Of a DNA stretch of 64,000 bases, positions 1-13,136 are shown in pieces. Positions within the stretch are counted from its first letter, which is position 1, and every line of letters begins with the position of its first letter. Source of the stretch: Biscogniauxia marginata (lineage: Eukaryota; Ascomycota; Sordariomycetes; Xylariales; Xylariaceae); the NCBI GenBank assembly GCA_022695795.1, contig MU404104.1, positions 186,001 through 250,000 on the forward strand, read 5' to 3'. Under the pieces are notes generated by a model. It was not told the DNA's origin. It searched no databases and saw only the letters and a list, made by a program, of their open reading frames with translations. The position numbers were made by a program, and so were the translations under genes.

Positions 1-1161
1 CACAATTAAAAAACTTAATAATTAATTTATTTCGTTTTTTTATTCCTTTTAAATAACGTTAATTTTAATAAGGTTTAACTTAGTTTTAATGCTTTTCTTT
101 ATTCCGGTACTACTTTTATGATTTCCTCCTTTTTATTAATCGCCGTTTTTTTGCTATACCGTCTTTTTCTTTTTAAAGTATCGTTTAAAGTTTTCGTTAT
201 TAATAGCAATTACCATTATAACGTAATTATTAAACTTTTTTAGGTTCTTTTCTTTATATATATTTATTTTATATAACTTATTCTTTATATAGTTTTTTAA
301 TTCTTAATAAAATAAATAATATAAACTTTTAATAAGTAATTATAATTAGCTTACAAGTTTCTTAAACTTAATAACGTAATTTAAAGCCTTTTTATTTTAT
401 CGTAATTTATAAAATCAAGTTTTAACTTATTACTTAAGAATTAAGTTATTAAATATAAACCTAAATTGTTTTTTAAACTCTTTATAATTCTTAAAAACCT
501 TTTTCGTGTTTTTTTAAGCATTTTATTTATTATTCAAATAATTTTTTAATTTCGATTAAAACCAAGTTAAAGCAATTTTAACGAGGAGCTAAAATACCGT
601 AAAAACCTTTTATTCCTTAGTAGTAATTATTTTATAATAAAATCGTAAATAAGTTCCGGTTTAAATTAAAAATCCTTTTAAATCACTCGACTTATTATAT
701 TTATTAATTACAATTAATTTAAAACTTTTTATATCGGAGGTCGTTATATTATTTTTGTCGTTTAAGTTATTAAGGTCGCTATCATTTAAAAGTAGTTTTA
801 ACTATTTATTTTTAAAAGGTAAAAGTTATTTTACTTATTTATTTTCTTTTTTAAGTGCTTTTTTTTCCTCTTTTTCTTTTTTTTCGAACGATTCTTTTTA
901 CTAGGCTTTAAAAGTATCCTTTTAAGGCTCTTTTTTTTTAATTATAATTATAATTAACTTTTATGTTAATTCTTTTAAACCTTTTTATTATATCGTAAAA
1001 AAATCTAAAGCTTTCGTTTAATAGCTTATTAATTATTATTCTTTTATTTATTTCTTTTTTATTACTTTTTAGCTTTAAAAGGCATACTTATCTTAAAACG
1101 GTTTAACCGAAAGTCCCTTCTTTTAAACTAATATTAAGTACTAATTAAAAAACTATTAAAA
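1..1161 (-). mobile_element. RIP-mutated Gypsy gag and 5' leader, cut by window edge
   Basis: AT-rich block that is the reverse-complement counterpart of the gag region of the Gypsy element at 53.9-60 kb. Positions 50-130 match the complement of about 54900-54990, and 540-640 match the complement of about 54430-54510, which is the start of gag. No open frame survives; stops are TAA/TAG. The element reads right to left, so pol lies off the left edge and the 5' LTR is the repeat that follows at 1162. Known: gag encodes the structural particle protein of LTR retrotransposons. It is not functional here. Confidence 0.75.
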
Positions 1162-1592
1162 TGTAACGAATCTCCTTATATATTCCTAATTAACTAACTT
1201 TATAAGTAAGTACGTATTAAGTTTCTTGTTTTAAAAGTAATAATAAATTAAAATTTATTTAAAAAATTTATTATATCTTGTTCGTTAAAGAGATTTCAAG
1301 GTACTTTTATTATAATATCAAAAAGTAATTATAATTTTAAATTAATAACTAAAAAATAAACGACTAAATATATAAAAAATCCTATCCTTTTTATACTTAT
1401 TTTCCTTTATATATATTCTTCCCGTTTAATATATTAAATACCGAGAAAATTAAACTTAATTAAATAAACGTTTTTAATTGAGTCACGTGATGTTATATTA
1501 CATTATAAAGAGGGGATCACTAGTCCGTACATTTTTAGTCCGTGTCTGATTACCCTTGTTAAAACCCCTTTCAACACAGTTGGTTCGTAACA
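1162..1592 (-). repeat. LTR of Gypsy family, 5' LTR of the gag relic
   Basis: 431-bp repeat with TG...CA ends (TGTAACGAA at the left, TTCGTAACA at the right). It aligns over its length with the copies at 2068, 40662, 53479 and 60072. Sense is minus, because the same repeat precedes gag in the plus-strand element at 53.9 kb. The 5-bp flanks (TAAAA and AATAT) do not match. That is expected for an LTR still attached to internal sequence on its left. Confidence 0.8.
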
Positions 1593-2067
1593 AATATTTA
1601 CATTTTGGAGTTTTTATATTAAACCGTATATTTAACTTAAAAAAAACAAATATTATTATAAAACTTAATAATTAAACTACTTAAACTATAATTTGATCTC
1701 GCGAAATATAAAATTATCCTAAAAAAAACTAAACATTATATATATTAATAATAAAAAGAAAAAGAATCGTAACTTAATAATATAACTTTAAGTTAATTAT
1801 ACGAGGCGTTAAATTTAATAAAGTTAAACGCGTTATTTATAAATAATATTTTATAACTAATTATATATAACAAAGTAAATTGTTAAATAATTATTATTTT
1901 TAAATCTCGAATAATTTAAAAAGTTAAAAATAAATATATATTAATTTTATGTAAAAAATCCTGTTTAGTCGTGTAAAATTATAAAAATCTTAATAAAAAC
2001 TCCATTATAATATACGCATTTATAATTTAAAAAACAAATTAATACTTAATTTTAGTTATAACCTTTA

Positions 2068-2496
2068 TATAACGAACCTCTTTATGTGTTTCTAGTTAAT
2101 TAACTTCATAAATAAATACGTACTAGGTTTTCTTGATTTAAAGGTAATAATAAATCGAAGTTAATTTAAGAGATTTATTATGCTTTGTTCGTTAAAGAGA
2201 TTTCAAGGTATTTTCATTATAATATTAAGGAGTAACTATAGTTTTAAATTAATAGCTAAAGAACGAGAGATTAACTATATAAGAGATCCTGCCCTTTTTA
2301 TACTTGTCTTTTATTCTTTATACTTTTTACTTTGATATGTTAAATACCGTTAAATTCTTTTGGATTTTTAAAGTAATAAGAATTTAATTATATAATATTG
2401 GATTATAATTAGCAATTAAATCAGCTGGTTTAACCACTTTTAGTCCGTGTCTTGACACCTTAGTAAGGAACTCCTTTAATTCCATGGTTTATAACA
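2068..2496 (-). repeat. Solo LTR with 5-bp target duplication
   Basis: 429-bp RIP-mutated copy of the same LTR; both ends have decayed (TATAACGAA and TTTATAACA). It is flanked by a perfect 5-bp direct repeat, CTTTA, at 2063-2067 and 2497-2501. No internal element sequence adjoins it. This is the signature of a complete insertion later reduced to a solo LTR by LTR-LTR recombination. Confidence 0.85.
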
Positions 2497-2663
2497 CTTT
2501 ATATTTTATTTATAAAAAATAAAAAATATAATTTAAAATATTACAATAATATATATATAATCGAAAACGTCACTATAAAAATAATCTTTATATATTTATT
2601 ATTAAAATTACAAAATAAATATTTCGAGGGAATATTATTATATATTATAAAACTAACGTACCA

Positions 2664-3073
2664 CATAAGCGAGTGGACAAAACAAGCTCGCGGACAAAAT
2701 GGTTTCTTATATAAAATCGACTTTTTCGAAAATTCATAACTTTACGCGTAAAAATTGGAAAAATCTTGAACCTTTTTTTCTAGTTATATAACTATATAAT
2801 TTAATTAAAAGTAAAGTCGAAAAAATAAATATTAAAAAGCGCGAAAAGAAAACGCGTAAAAACTAAAATTAAAACAAAACGTATAAACCTTTTTATTAAG
2901 CATTTAGTTTTCAATTTTTTAATTTTATATTTAGTTATTTTGCGTAATTATATAACTAAAAAAAAGGTTTGAGATCTTTCCGATTTTTACGTGCGAAGTT
3001 ATAAATTTTTAAAAAACTTGATTTTATATAATATATTAAGTAGCTCACTCGCTTGTATAGCTTACTCGCATAT
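2664..3073. repeat. Hairpin/MITE-like element, about 410 bp
   Basis: Imperfect inverted repeat. The arm from about 2664 to 2795 matches the complement of about 2960-3073, including the stretch near TTATATAAAATC and the run ending CTAGTTATATAA. Each outer end carries two short copies of an AAGCGAGT / AAGCTCGC motif. There is no coding capacity. It fits a non-autonomous inverted-repeat element, but its superfamily cannot be assigned because no target duplication is clear. Confidence 0.6.
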
Positions 3074-3266
3074 AAAACATATTAATTAATTATATTATTT
3101 TCATTTTATATTATAAAATACCCGTTATTTATTTTAAATTATTATAAATAAAAAACGGAAATTTTCTTTTATTATATAAAACTTTAACTTTATATAAATA
3201 AACGCTTTAATTATTTTACACATAATAAATGAGCGTAGCGAATTATTCACTTATATGTAAACTTAC

Positions 3267-4540
3267 CTAAGTAGGCAGATCAAAATATAGTTTTCGTTCT
3301 TTGGATGTACACGAACTCATTATTATCCTACCATAGAAACATGACCACTGGATGGTAGACCAATACGCCAGATTAATGTCAAGAACCTTTGTCGCCTTGG
3401 GGATATCTTTGAAGACGTCTCGCAAGGTCTTCTTAAATCCGGTACCTGCTCTTGCCATAGCTCTCATTTTAGCGAGCCGCTCGGCAATTGTCTTGGGCAC
3501 ATCATCCTCTGGTCCCTTAACGAGCCAGCTGGCATTAAGGTAAGCTTCGTAGCATGGGCTATCTGTTTTGGACTGCCATTCGCGGCGGGGGTGGAGAGCG
3601 TCGAGGACCACATGTGTAGTATCCCGTATCAGCATTGTTGAAAAATGGGGCTATGCGACCCCTGGTCTCCTGTATCTATATATAGATGAGGCTTCGCCCA
3701 CCTATCTAGACTCACCTTGAACTAATACACTTGATCCTATCCTCATATTTTCGGCTCATATCAACAAGGATGGCTACCATGGAATACTGAAGGGTCATCG
3801 CAACGGGTTAGCCTTATCCTCGGTTAGACGCAGTGTGACGCCCATGTGGTTTGCCGGCAGCTAATTCAGGTGTCCTAGCTCGTCTCCCATGAGAAGCCGT
3901 CGAATCTTACTGGTGCTGCCATCTGCTGTAGCCAGTATCGAGCCTTCAGCTTCGGTTCCGTCCGTGGAAGACACTGAGATGCCATTTTCCGTGGGCCGGA
4001 GTCCCGGAGGTTGATTTGGACCAATTTGCATCGGTGCCCGTGCGGAGCAGTTTGCGTAGTTTCAGACGGCTCACACGGTGGCGAAAGCTGGTCGGGATCA
4101 CATATTGAGGTTTTGCGGCCTTGAGATCTAGAAACACGAGTCTTCTAGTATCTATAGACTAGGTACCTCATCGATTAACGCGGGGCTGATTCTCGAAACG
4201 CTCTGATAGGAACATTGAAGTACGCCATAGCTTTTAGACCCTGTTGAGGATCAACCTGGGCTGAATCTAGTTCCCTGGACAAGGTAGACGGCAGACAATT
4301 TTCCAACGCCGACAAAGCCCGGTATATAGCTAGACCCCACCCAGCAGACCGTGGGTCAAGATGCTCGTCGCGCCCATAGAGTTGGAACGGTATGCCTTCT
4401 TTCTTTAAAGCTTGAGAAAATGAAAGGCCTACGATACCTGTCGAGACTATGATGACGGGTAAGCGCTTGTGAAATGACACTGGGTGTTCGAGCAATACCG
4501 CCTTTTTCTTTTGGGTAAAATCAGACGTTGCTAAGGCCAC
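3267..4540 (-). pseudogene. FAD-dependent monooxygenase pseudogene, truncated
   Basis: Three minus-strand pieces in order resemble one fungal FAD-binding monooxygenase (PF01494-like aromatic hydroxylase fold). The N-terminal piece at 4540-4175 has a degraded dinucleotide-binding motif (VSTGIVGLSFSQAL in place of GxGxxG), an RDEHLDPRSAGWGL region and then a stop. The second piece at 4137-3946 carries SFRHRVSRLKLRKLL. The third, at 3635-3267, carries TDSPCYEAYLNASWLVKGPEDD, ending just before where the family's second FAD motif (GDAAH) should be. There the sequence turns AT-rich at about 3260. Internal stops, frame changes and the lost C-terminus mean it is not functional. The likely cause of truncation is the neighbouring transposon block (inference). 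Confidence 0.8.
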
Positions 4541-4791
4541 GCAATTACGATCTTATATGGTTAGGTAGTAACGCATTTGCCACGCATTTGATGGCGGTGA
4601 CCGCGAGGTGGAACGATGCATGATCTTTTCATTTCTTTATACGAGTCATGGCCGTGATGGCCGAGACTGAAGCCTCGTCCATTTAAACTGCCTCGATTTC
4701 CCACGTCCTCTAAGCATTCGACTTATCATCTTCACCTTCAACTCATCTTCACTTTCACCACCTTTCTCATCCACCTTAGAGCAACAACACC

Positions 4792-5107
4792 ATGAAGCTG
4801 CAAGCAGTAGTTCTTCTTATCTTCACCCAAACAGCCTTTGGCTGGTGGGTATGTATTTGGAATCAGGCTTAGTATGACACTCCAGCTAACAGATTGATAG
4901 AATTGCGAAACCGCTCGGGGCGGTGACTATGGGACTTGCCTTGAGAATGGAAATTGGAACAATGCCATGGCTTGTACTTCGGTAAGCTGGCGATCTCCGA
5001 GCAACCCAGAATTTTACTAATTACTTTACTTTGACCAGACCAATCCATGCCAGTCCACTGGCAACGGATGTAGTCCTCTCGGTAGCGGGCTTGCCAGCTG
5101 TTCCTAG
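4792..5107 (+). CDS. Small secreted cysteine-rich protein (68 aa, three exons)
   Basis: A short spliced gene assembled by hand. Exons are 4792-4848, 4901-4981 and 5039-5107. Both introns have GT...AG ends and good branch sites (GCTAAC at 4885, TTACTAAT near 5014), lengths 52 and 57 nt, both phase 0. The product starts with a classic signal peptide (MKLQAVVLLIFTQTAFG) followed by about 50 residues with six cysteines, enough for three disulfides. Size, secretion signal and even cysteine number fit the class of small secreted cysteine-rich proteins that includes fungal effectors and antimicrobial peptides. I recognise no specific family, and function is unknown. It lies between a decayed monooxygenase and a decayed membrane-protein gene, on the edge of a transposon block, a common setting for fast-evolving secreted proteins. 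Confidence 0.7.
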
Positions 5108-5406
5108 GCTGACTGACTGCCTTTGGTATTGGTCCAGGACAGCTACCTAGCTATCTTAGATACACCCTACATAGCAATAAGCAATTCTGGGGATGTTTAT
5201 CATTTTTGGTTCTCCTATAATTTAGTGATGTCTTCCGGGCTGCTCGGTAGTTAATGTGGAAATGATGACTAAGATTGCTTCGCCGCCAACCCAATTCAAT
5301 TCATCTAGAACACCTTCAAGCGGCCAATCGGTGAGATAACCAGGCATGATCTACAGATTAACAACGAATTCGTGGGGTTACTCCTTGTTGCCAAGGCTTG
5401 GCAACT

Positions 5407-5663
5407 ATGGCTCGACCCAAAAAAAAAAGGCGGTACCTGGTGCCATCCTTGCACTCCATGTCCTCGTAATTATTGGTACCGATGCCTTGTAACGAAACAC
5501 TTACCTGCTGATCCCGAGATCACCTCGCAACACCTCTACTTACTTCCATGGCCTCGTCATCGACGTCTTCCTCCTCGTCGAAATCCTCCCTTGGTCTGCC
5601 ATCTTTCGCCTGGTCATCATAGCCAGCTTCCGTCTGATCCGAGCCATAACTACCTCCTTTTAA
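5407..5663 (+). pseudogene. Small membrane-protein gene, frameshifted
   Basis: Three adjoining segments in three different frames read as one small hydrophobic protein. About 5414-5488 contains a helix (AILALHVLVIIGTDAL), about 5490-5550 a polar linker (ADPEITSQHLY), and about 5552-5663 a second hydrophobic stretch (VIDVFLLVEILPWSAIFRLV) ending in TAA. The ATG at 5407 is followed by a run of ten A's, where a change of one base would bring the start into frame with the first helix. It could be a real pseudogene or one with a homopolymer sequencing error plus a second shift near 5488. The family is not recognised. Confidence 0.4.
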
Positions 5664-6231
5664 GGTTAGAACACTTATTAGGACATCTATATACCGGGTA
5701 GAAGTAGGGCCTCTACCCCTATAATCTTTATTCTCTGATGACAGCTCCTATCGAATATGAGATTACGGTCTTTTACGCGGCCTATATCGACCATATCATC
5801 TATTTTGAGCGATATAGTTTCGCTCTGGTGTTGCTTTCACACGTAAGTTCTATTACGTGACTTAACCTGGTCAGGCTACCGACAAAGAAAATCCAAAATA
5901 TTGTGCGAATGAAAGGGAAAAGAGGCCCTGGCCGTACACTTCTAATAACAATCATATATAGGGGTAAATAGTAGGTATGTATTATTCTTCCAATAATATG
6001 TCATGCCGGATTCTCACTACCGGTTTCATAGCACATTTGGACTAATGAGTCTGACACCTTCATTTCTTTATATTTGTTTCTATTCGAGACCACTACCTAT
6101 TCTCAATCCAGGAATGGGAAAACTTATGTGTTCTACCCTTCCACTGCTCAGTAACCCTAGACCTGCGCAACATATAAACTCTCATGTCCCCCGGAAAGCT
6201 TATCACCTCCTCAAGTCCCGAAGGAATGAGC

Positions 6232-7745
<1,514 letters not shown>

Positions 7746-10700
7746 GATGATTACTTGAAGCTGATCGAGTATCCTGATGAGCTAGATATGTTGAGGTCTG
7801 TAGTGAACAAGAACATCCTGAACTAGAGAGTTCGACGTAATTTATATCTATTCCCAAGCCTCTTCGCCAATGTCAACATACGCCGGCGGCTTGATCTCAT
7901 CGATTCGAGTCGTATGTTCAACAACGTTCGCCATGTTAGCGTTCCTAATGTCATCCAATAGTGAGCTTCCAAATCAGCATTAGAGGCTAAACTCAGATGG
8001 ATTAAAAACCAAGACCTGTATAGCACGAGGTCAAATAGGGAAGGAGTAAGTTGAGTAGAGCTGAGGTCGTTGAGGTCTAATGCTATGAGGGGTGAAGTTG
8101 AAGCTCTTCGACAGGGTATCCCGAGTCCAATATACTTGGCAAGCGGCACAAATGTTGGAAAATGGAAGGAAGACAAAAAGGCGACAGATTCAACTAGAAT
8201 CAAACAATATGCCAAGATGTAACTTTAACAGATCTTAAGAAGGGGAGGAGGGAGGAATAGTAAGGTAGTGGATTTACATATGGGAAACATGATTTAGGTA
8301 GTATTGCTGCCAAGAGATATAATCGGCGCACCCGACTCTGATGTTGAGGCACAGGATATTCCTGGATCGTCAGGTTCTTCGGGTGAGCTGAAGCACCTGA
8401 ATTTCAGCTTACCTGAGGTACCGATCAAATTATTCTACACATATTTCCTAGTCGGAGATTGAGATACATATGGAAACTACCCAGACAGGGAGGATTTGTG
8501 CTTTGTATCAATTTAATGATGAGACAATAGGTAATTAGGGGTTTTACGAGACTTTGAGATGACTAAGCTTATATAAAGCACAAGTGTATAGAATGGCCAA
8601 GGTCCTGTGCACACCAATAAGGCTCTGTATCACAAGGACATGCTATCATGTCATACTATGAGACGTGTATTATGATATGGCTAAGTACATCACTATCATG
8701 GTCTAGAAGCCTGATTGCCGGCTTCTCTACAGTTTAGACCTTGTAGATATGCAAGACATCTACGGATGCTTATCTCTATGGCGGGCCAAGATCTCGGCAC
8801 AGGTACTGTGGAGAGTAGATGGGTGAGCGGGCTAACCCAAGTTTGGTATCAGCAAGCATTTAACTGAGGTTTAATAAGAGATATTTAATCGAGCGAAGAT
8901 GACTCGGCTATCGGGCGTCCTTGTGAATGGGGTAATACAAGTTAACCAGCCTGGCGGGAGCTGCTTGGCTGCTGCTTTTAATCACGACACGTGCAGTGGG
9001 GGGATAATCCTATATGTGATATTAGTTCCTCATCGCATCACGGAAATTTTATGGCATTGGTTAGCTTGCCGCTCCGAAAATGACATAGTGACATGGGGGA
9101 ATGATGCCAGCTGAGAAAACGAGTTACATTTGATTGCTAGAATACTATAGACCAGTGCTCTCTCTGTTAAGCCCGAGGCTCCCAACGTTAATGCAATGCT
9201 ACACAACGCGCGTATATCGGCCTCCTGATTGAGTAATGAATTCTCTGTGTAAGAAGACGACACCGCAAAACAAGGATTCAATTTCTAACACGACTCAAGC
9301 AACTATGAACTATTTTCGTAGCTATTCATGTACGGACAAGTTATAACGTGTCTGGCTTCCAGGCTGACGCAGAAAACTTGCTGTCGAAACCGATGGTAGA
9401 GCTGTAAAGTTTAGGTAATAACTACGAGAAACAGGCCGAGAGAGCCCAGAAACCTGGGCAACCTAAGCTGTAAACTACGGAGTAACCCAAGTGTCTATAG
9501 TGGATCCAATACTACCGTCAGCATAATTGCAACTAGGGGTTGTGTGTAGTTATCCGGCACCTGCCGCCGGGCTTATTGCCTGCCTCTTTAGGAAATGGCG
9601 TGCGCCCTGAATTACTACCCATCAACTTGGGATGCACGCGATAGATCAGATGGTATAACATAAGACCTGATTTTGTGTTTTCGAGTTTCTATTAGTAAAT
9701 TGTATCACATGCCTACCGGTCCAAGATCGAGGCCGATCAAAGATCTTGTGGGGAAGAAATAGCATAATTTTGACCGAATATAATCTGCCAAACTATAGAG
9801 ACGCTAAGACAATAGACAATATCAGTTGGTCACGGGAATGTCAAGTTCTAAGGTTCAAAATTAGATTCTGGTGTTAATATTTAACGAGCTAATATAAGTA
9901 CTCTTTTCAGTATAATTACGGAGTATATCCTTTTTAACCTAGTAATTGAAGAGTAATAGTTTAGGTACACTACAAGTTCAATAATTCTGGGGAAATAATG
10001 ATATAACGGCACATCTTTCTATTATGTCCTCGGAATAGCTGGTCTCTATCAGTATAGTGTGGAATGAGAACATATCACTGGTCAAATTTGAATCCGATCA
10101 ACCCTCAAATGTATGAAGTAAGCTACGAAAAAAAAAACATATTAATAAACATCCATTGGCAAACACCTTGATAGTGGATAGTCTTACTGGCATAGGTATA
10201 TTAAAAGACAAAAGGGGCATAGAAGGATTGACTGAAAAATGTATTATGACTTACTAAACCTCTTATACTGGTGTACGGTCAACATGATCCTGACTACTTC
10301 GTCCCGATCTTCCTCCTACGCAGGATATTCATGTTCTCATCATATATATTGCGACCCAAGAATATAACAGCAAGTCTCTACGGAGCGCTACCATCTTATT
10401 CTCAGCAAACCTTTCTTTCGTCCTGCTTAAAAGCGATCTAGCTCTTGAGTGTTGAACCGAAGGGAGGTTTATAAGTGCCCAAAATCTCATTTGCTACGGG
10501 GAGAAAGAAGAAACTTTTATCCAATTTTTCACCGTCATAGAACCTTCTCACAACGCTAAATAGCCCAGGTTATCAGTAAGCTATGCTGAAGGGAGCGACA
10601 CGTACCATTCTAATAGAGTACCCTCTTGGCCTTTATAGTTGAGCAGAACTTGCGAAACATAGCCGGCAGAGTCTTCTAGGTGGCTCGATTGTCATGTAGG

Positions 10701-13136
10701 TGCTCCAGGAATTAGTCCGCATATTTCTACACTGCCGATGGTTTTAAAAACGGGAGCCTGTGGAAGCTTTGGGTATAGGGCCTCTGACCTTTGACGCAGT
10801 GGGCTCTCCGTGTAAATGACTGGAAAACGGATATCTACAAATATATTAAACAAGGTTAAGGGCTCAAGGAATTGCCGGCTACTATGTGTGACTAGTTGAT
10901 CATGGGCGAATAAGGATAGTGATTTATGAGGTTCGGCCTGGAACAGTTCTATTTCTATGTCTATGGTGGGTGGGGCGGATAGAATATAACATGGTAAGCC
11001 AGCCCTCGAAGCAAAAGCCCATATATTAAGCCACGAGTCTATGGCACTCATTGACGTAGTAGAGTCCAGAACTACTTGCTCGACTCAATCCTGAATGACA
11101 TTCTGAATAGTCGAACGTGGATTTAAGCGTTAGGACGTCCTCACTTGAGACGGGACCCAAAGAGCTCGTTTCGATTGAAGTAACATGTTGTGAAGTTTGG
11201 ATTGAACAAAGTATTAGATGGAGTTTGTAACCAAATTTTGGCTAAACTCTGACTTAATTGGTTGGAAAAGTAAGTAATCTGGGTAGACTTTATGATCTGT
11301 ATCGTTGTTGTCATGCCTGCTATCTCCGTCCTTGGAAGAACTGTATTTTACACTTCCTCAGATTACCTTCAGAAGAGGTTAATACACCAAATTATTCACT
11401 CACAATAAGTGTCCTTGCAGAATTCGATATTATGTGCAATCAAGCCGGCACTTGTTGCTTGTAGAAAAGTTCTGTAGGCTTTGGCCTGTAGCTAACGTAT
11501 CTGATGTGCACGGTATTAAGATGGAACGCATATATGAGGATAGGATTATTAGATTAGCCCAAGAGTGAATCTAGGTAGATGCGCAAAGCCCGCCTACATG
11601 AATATATTCAGGAGACCATACCTAGTAGGACCACATAGCAGTGGCGTAGCTCCATATTTCAATACATGGGGCTTTCTGGTATCGTTCAGGAATATCTGGG
11701 TATTACAAATCTAGCTATTTAGGATGCCTACTCATGCCCTGTCATTACTCGCTGCCGTGTGGGTGCGGCTCTGGCGTCCAATTCCTTTTTTAACTTAATA
11801 TGCAGAGCGACAATTTTGAATCATATGCCCCAAGCACAGATGGGTGAGAAAATATCCTTCAGAGGTGCGAGTTGATACCCTATTCCTATAATGTAATGCC
11901 CATGGCCCCATTCAGTTTTCCTAAGGCACAAAATCACCCTAGAACTCTTCTAGCTTTACCCCAGATCGATCGCCTCTCCCATTTCATTGCGATAGAATCA
12001 CTGTCTGGTACTTTGCACCAATACCAAATGGTTTTCAATGTTACTATAATTTCAGCCAACTTTAACGCTGCTGCATCTGCATTATCCCCCATGAAGGAAA
12101 ACTCTATTTACATATACGATTTTGGGGTGAATCATTTCCCACCGCAACCTAATGTCCATAAAGCCCTTCGCGTACCAAGAACTTTCATTTAGTGAAATTT
12201 GCGACTTTTTGTTTTAAATAGAAATAGGTAACGAAGTTGCTAATTCAGTTGATATCAGACTGTTGCTTAGGCATACCTAGCACAAGACTTTAGTTCAGGT
12301 TGAGTTTATATGTATGTATAACGTGGTTTTGTGCCTGCAAACCGGATGGGCCATATTCAACTCCGAGTATGTAGGTACGAGGGGTGTAAAACCTGCGGAG
12401 GTTATTACTGGTAGCTTTGAAGCAGTCCAATCAAATCACCGAGGTAAAATGATTAATAACTAACTGAGGAAGTCAAAGGATGAATCTATTTACAGAGTTC
12501 GAATGAGTGAATGTCACGTGACAGGGGCTTGCAGCCCCACACACACTTAGATAGGCTATTCTCCACTATTAGCACCTAAGTTAGTTCTCCATCAAGAATA
12601 CAACATCAAGATTCCCTGACAGTGAAGGTAGGTTTTTTTAAATGTAGAAAAATTACCTTTCATAGTATAATGGGAGTCGAACGCCACGCAGCGTCTAGCG
12701 ATTTCCCTGGGTCAACTAGCGACGATAGAGGTTTCCTCAAGACCAAGCGGAGGCTCCCTTCCATTCCTCCATTAATAATGTCTTTCCCGGTCAAGGCAAT
12801 AGAGAGCAAAGTTCCAATAGAAAGTGGACTGGACCTTTCGAGGAGAGTTGGTCCCTGTGCTGATCCGATTAAGTTCATTGCTTATCTTGTAGAATCCACT
12901 GTCACCATGGTTAAATTAGAGCATTATCTTTCTCCGATATGTATCCATCTCCAAAAATATGTATGAAATGTCTATGAAGTGGTTAAATGAAAGCACAGTC
13001 TAACTAGAAGAGCCGTCGAGTTCCCAATTCTCATTATTCCACCTTCATACTTGCATCAAAAATTCCCTCTACTGTTTAACATACACGAGATCACTTAGTC
13101 AGTTCTAAAAAGCACCTCAAAGGCTAGCGAGACGAC
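7746..13136. other. Long gene-poor stretch of ordinary base composition
   Basis: About 5.4 kb with no gene I can support firmly. It is not AT-rich like the transposon blocks and shows no long open frame, LTR or inverted repeat that I could find. It holds scattered short frames with no recognisable motifs. The best of them is at 10692-11051, listed separately, and another of 114 codons lies at 12622-12966. It may contain promoters for the flanking genes, a non-coding transcript or decayed genes, but I see nothing specific. Confidence 0.5.
10692..11051 (-). CDS. Possible hypothetical protein or exon (119 aa)
   Basis: Open frame beginning MSAIDSWLNIWAF and ending at a TGA close to a run of stops in all frames. 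Composition is protein-like, with acidic, aromatic and hydrophobic residues spread evenly, but no domain is recognised, no signal peptide is present and no convincing splice partners were found. It sits alone in a gene-poor stretch. It could be one exon of a spliced gene, a remnant, or chance. Confidence 0.2.
   Translation of the reverse strand: MSAIDSWLNIWAFASRAGLPCYILSAPPTIDIEIELFQAEPHKSLSLFAHDQLVTHSSRQFLEPLTLFNIFVDIRFPVIYTESPLRQRSEALYPKLPQAPVFKTIGSVEICGLIPGAPT

Noticed and set aside
7823..8215. 130-codon minus-strand frame upstream of the protease
   Set aside because: Falls in the promoter region of the subtilisin gene, has no recognisable motif and no leader or splice structure.
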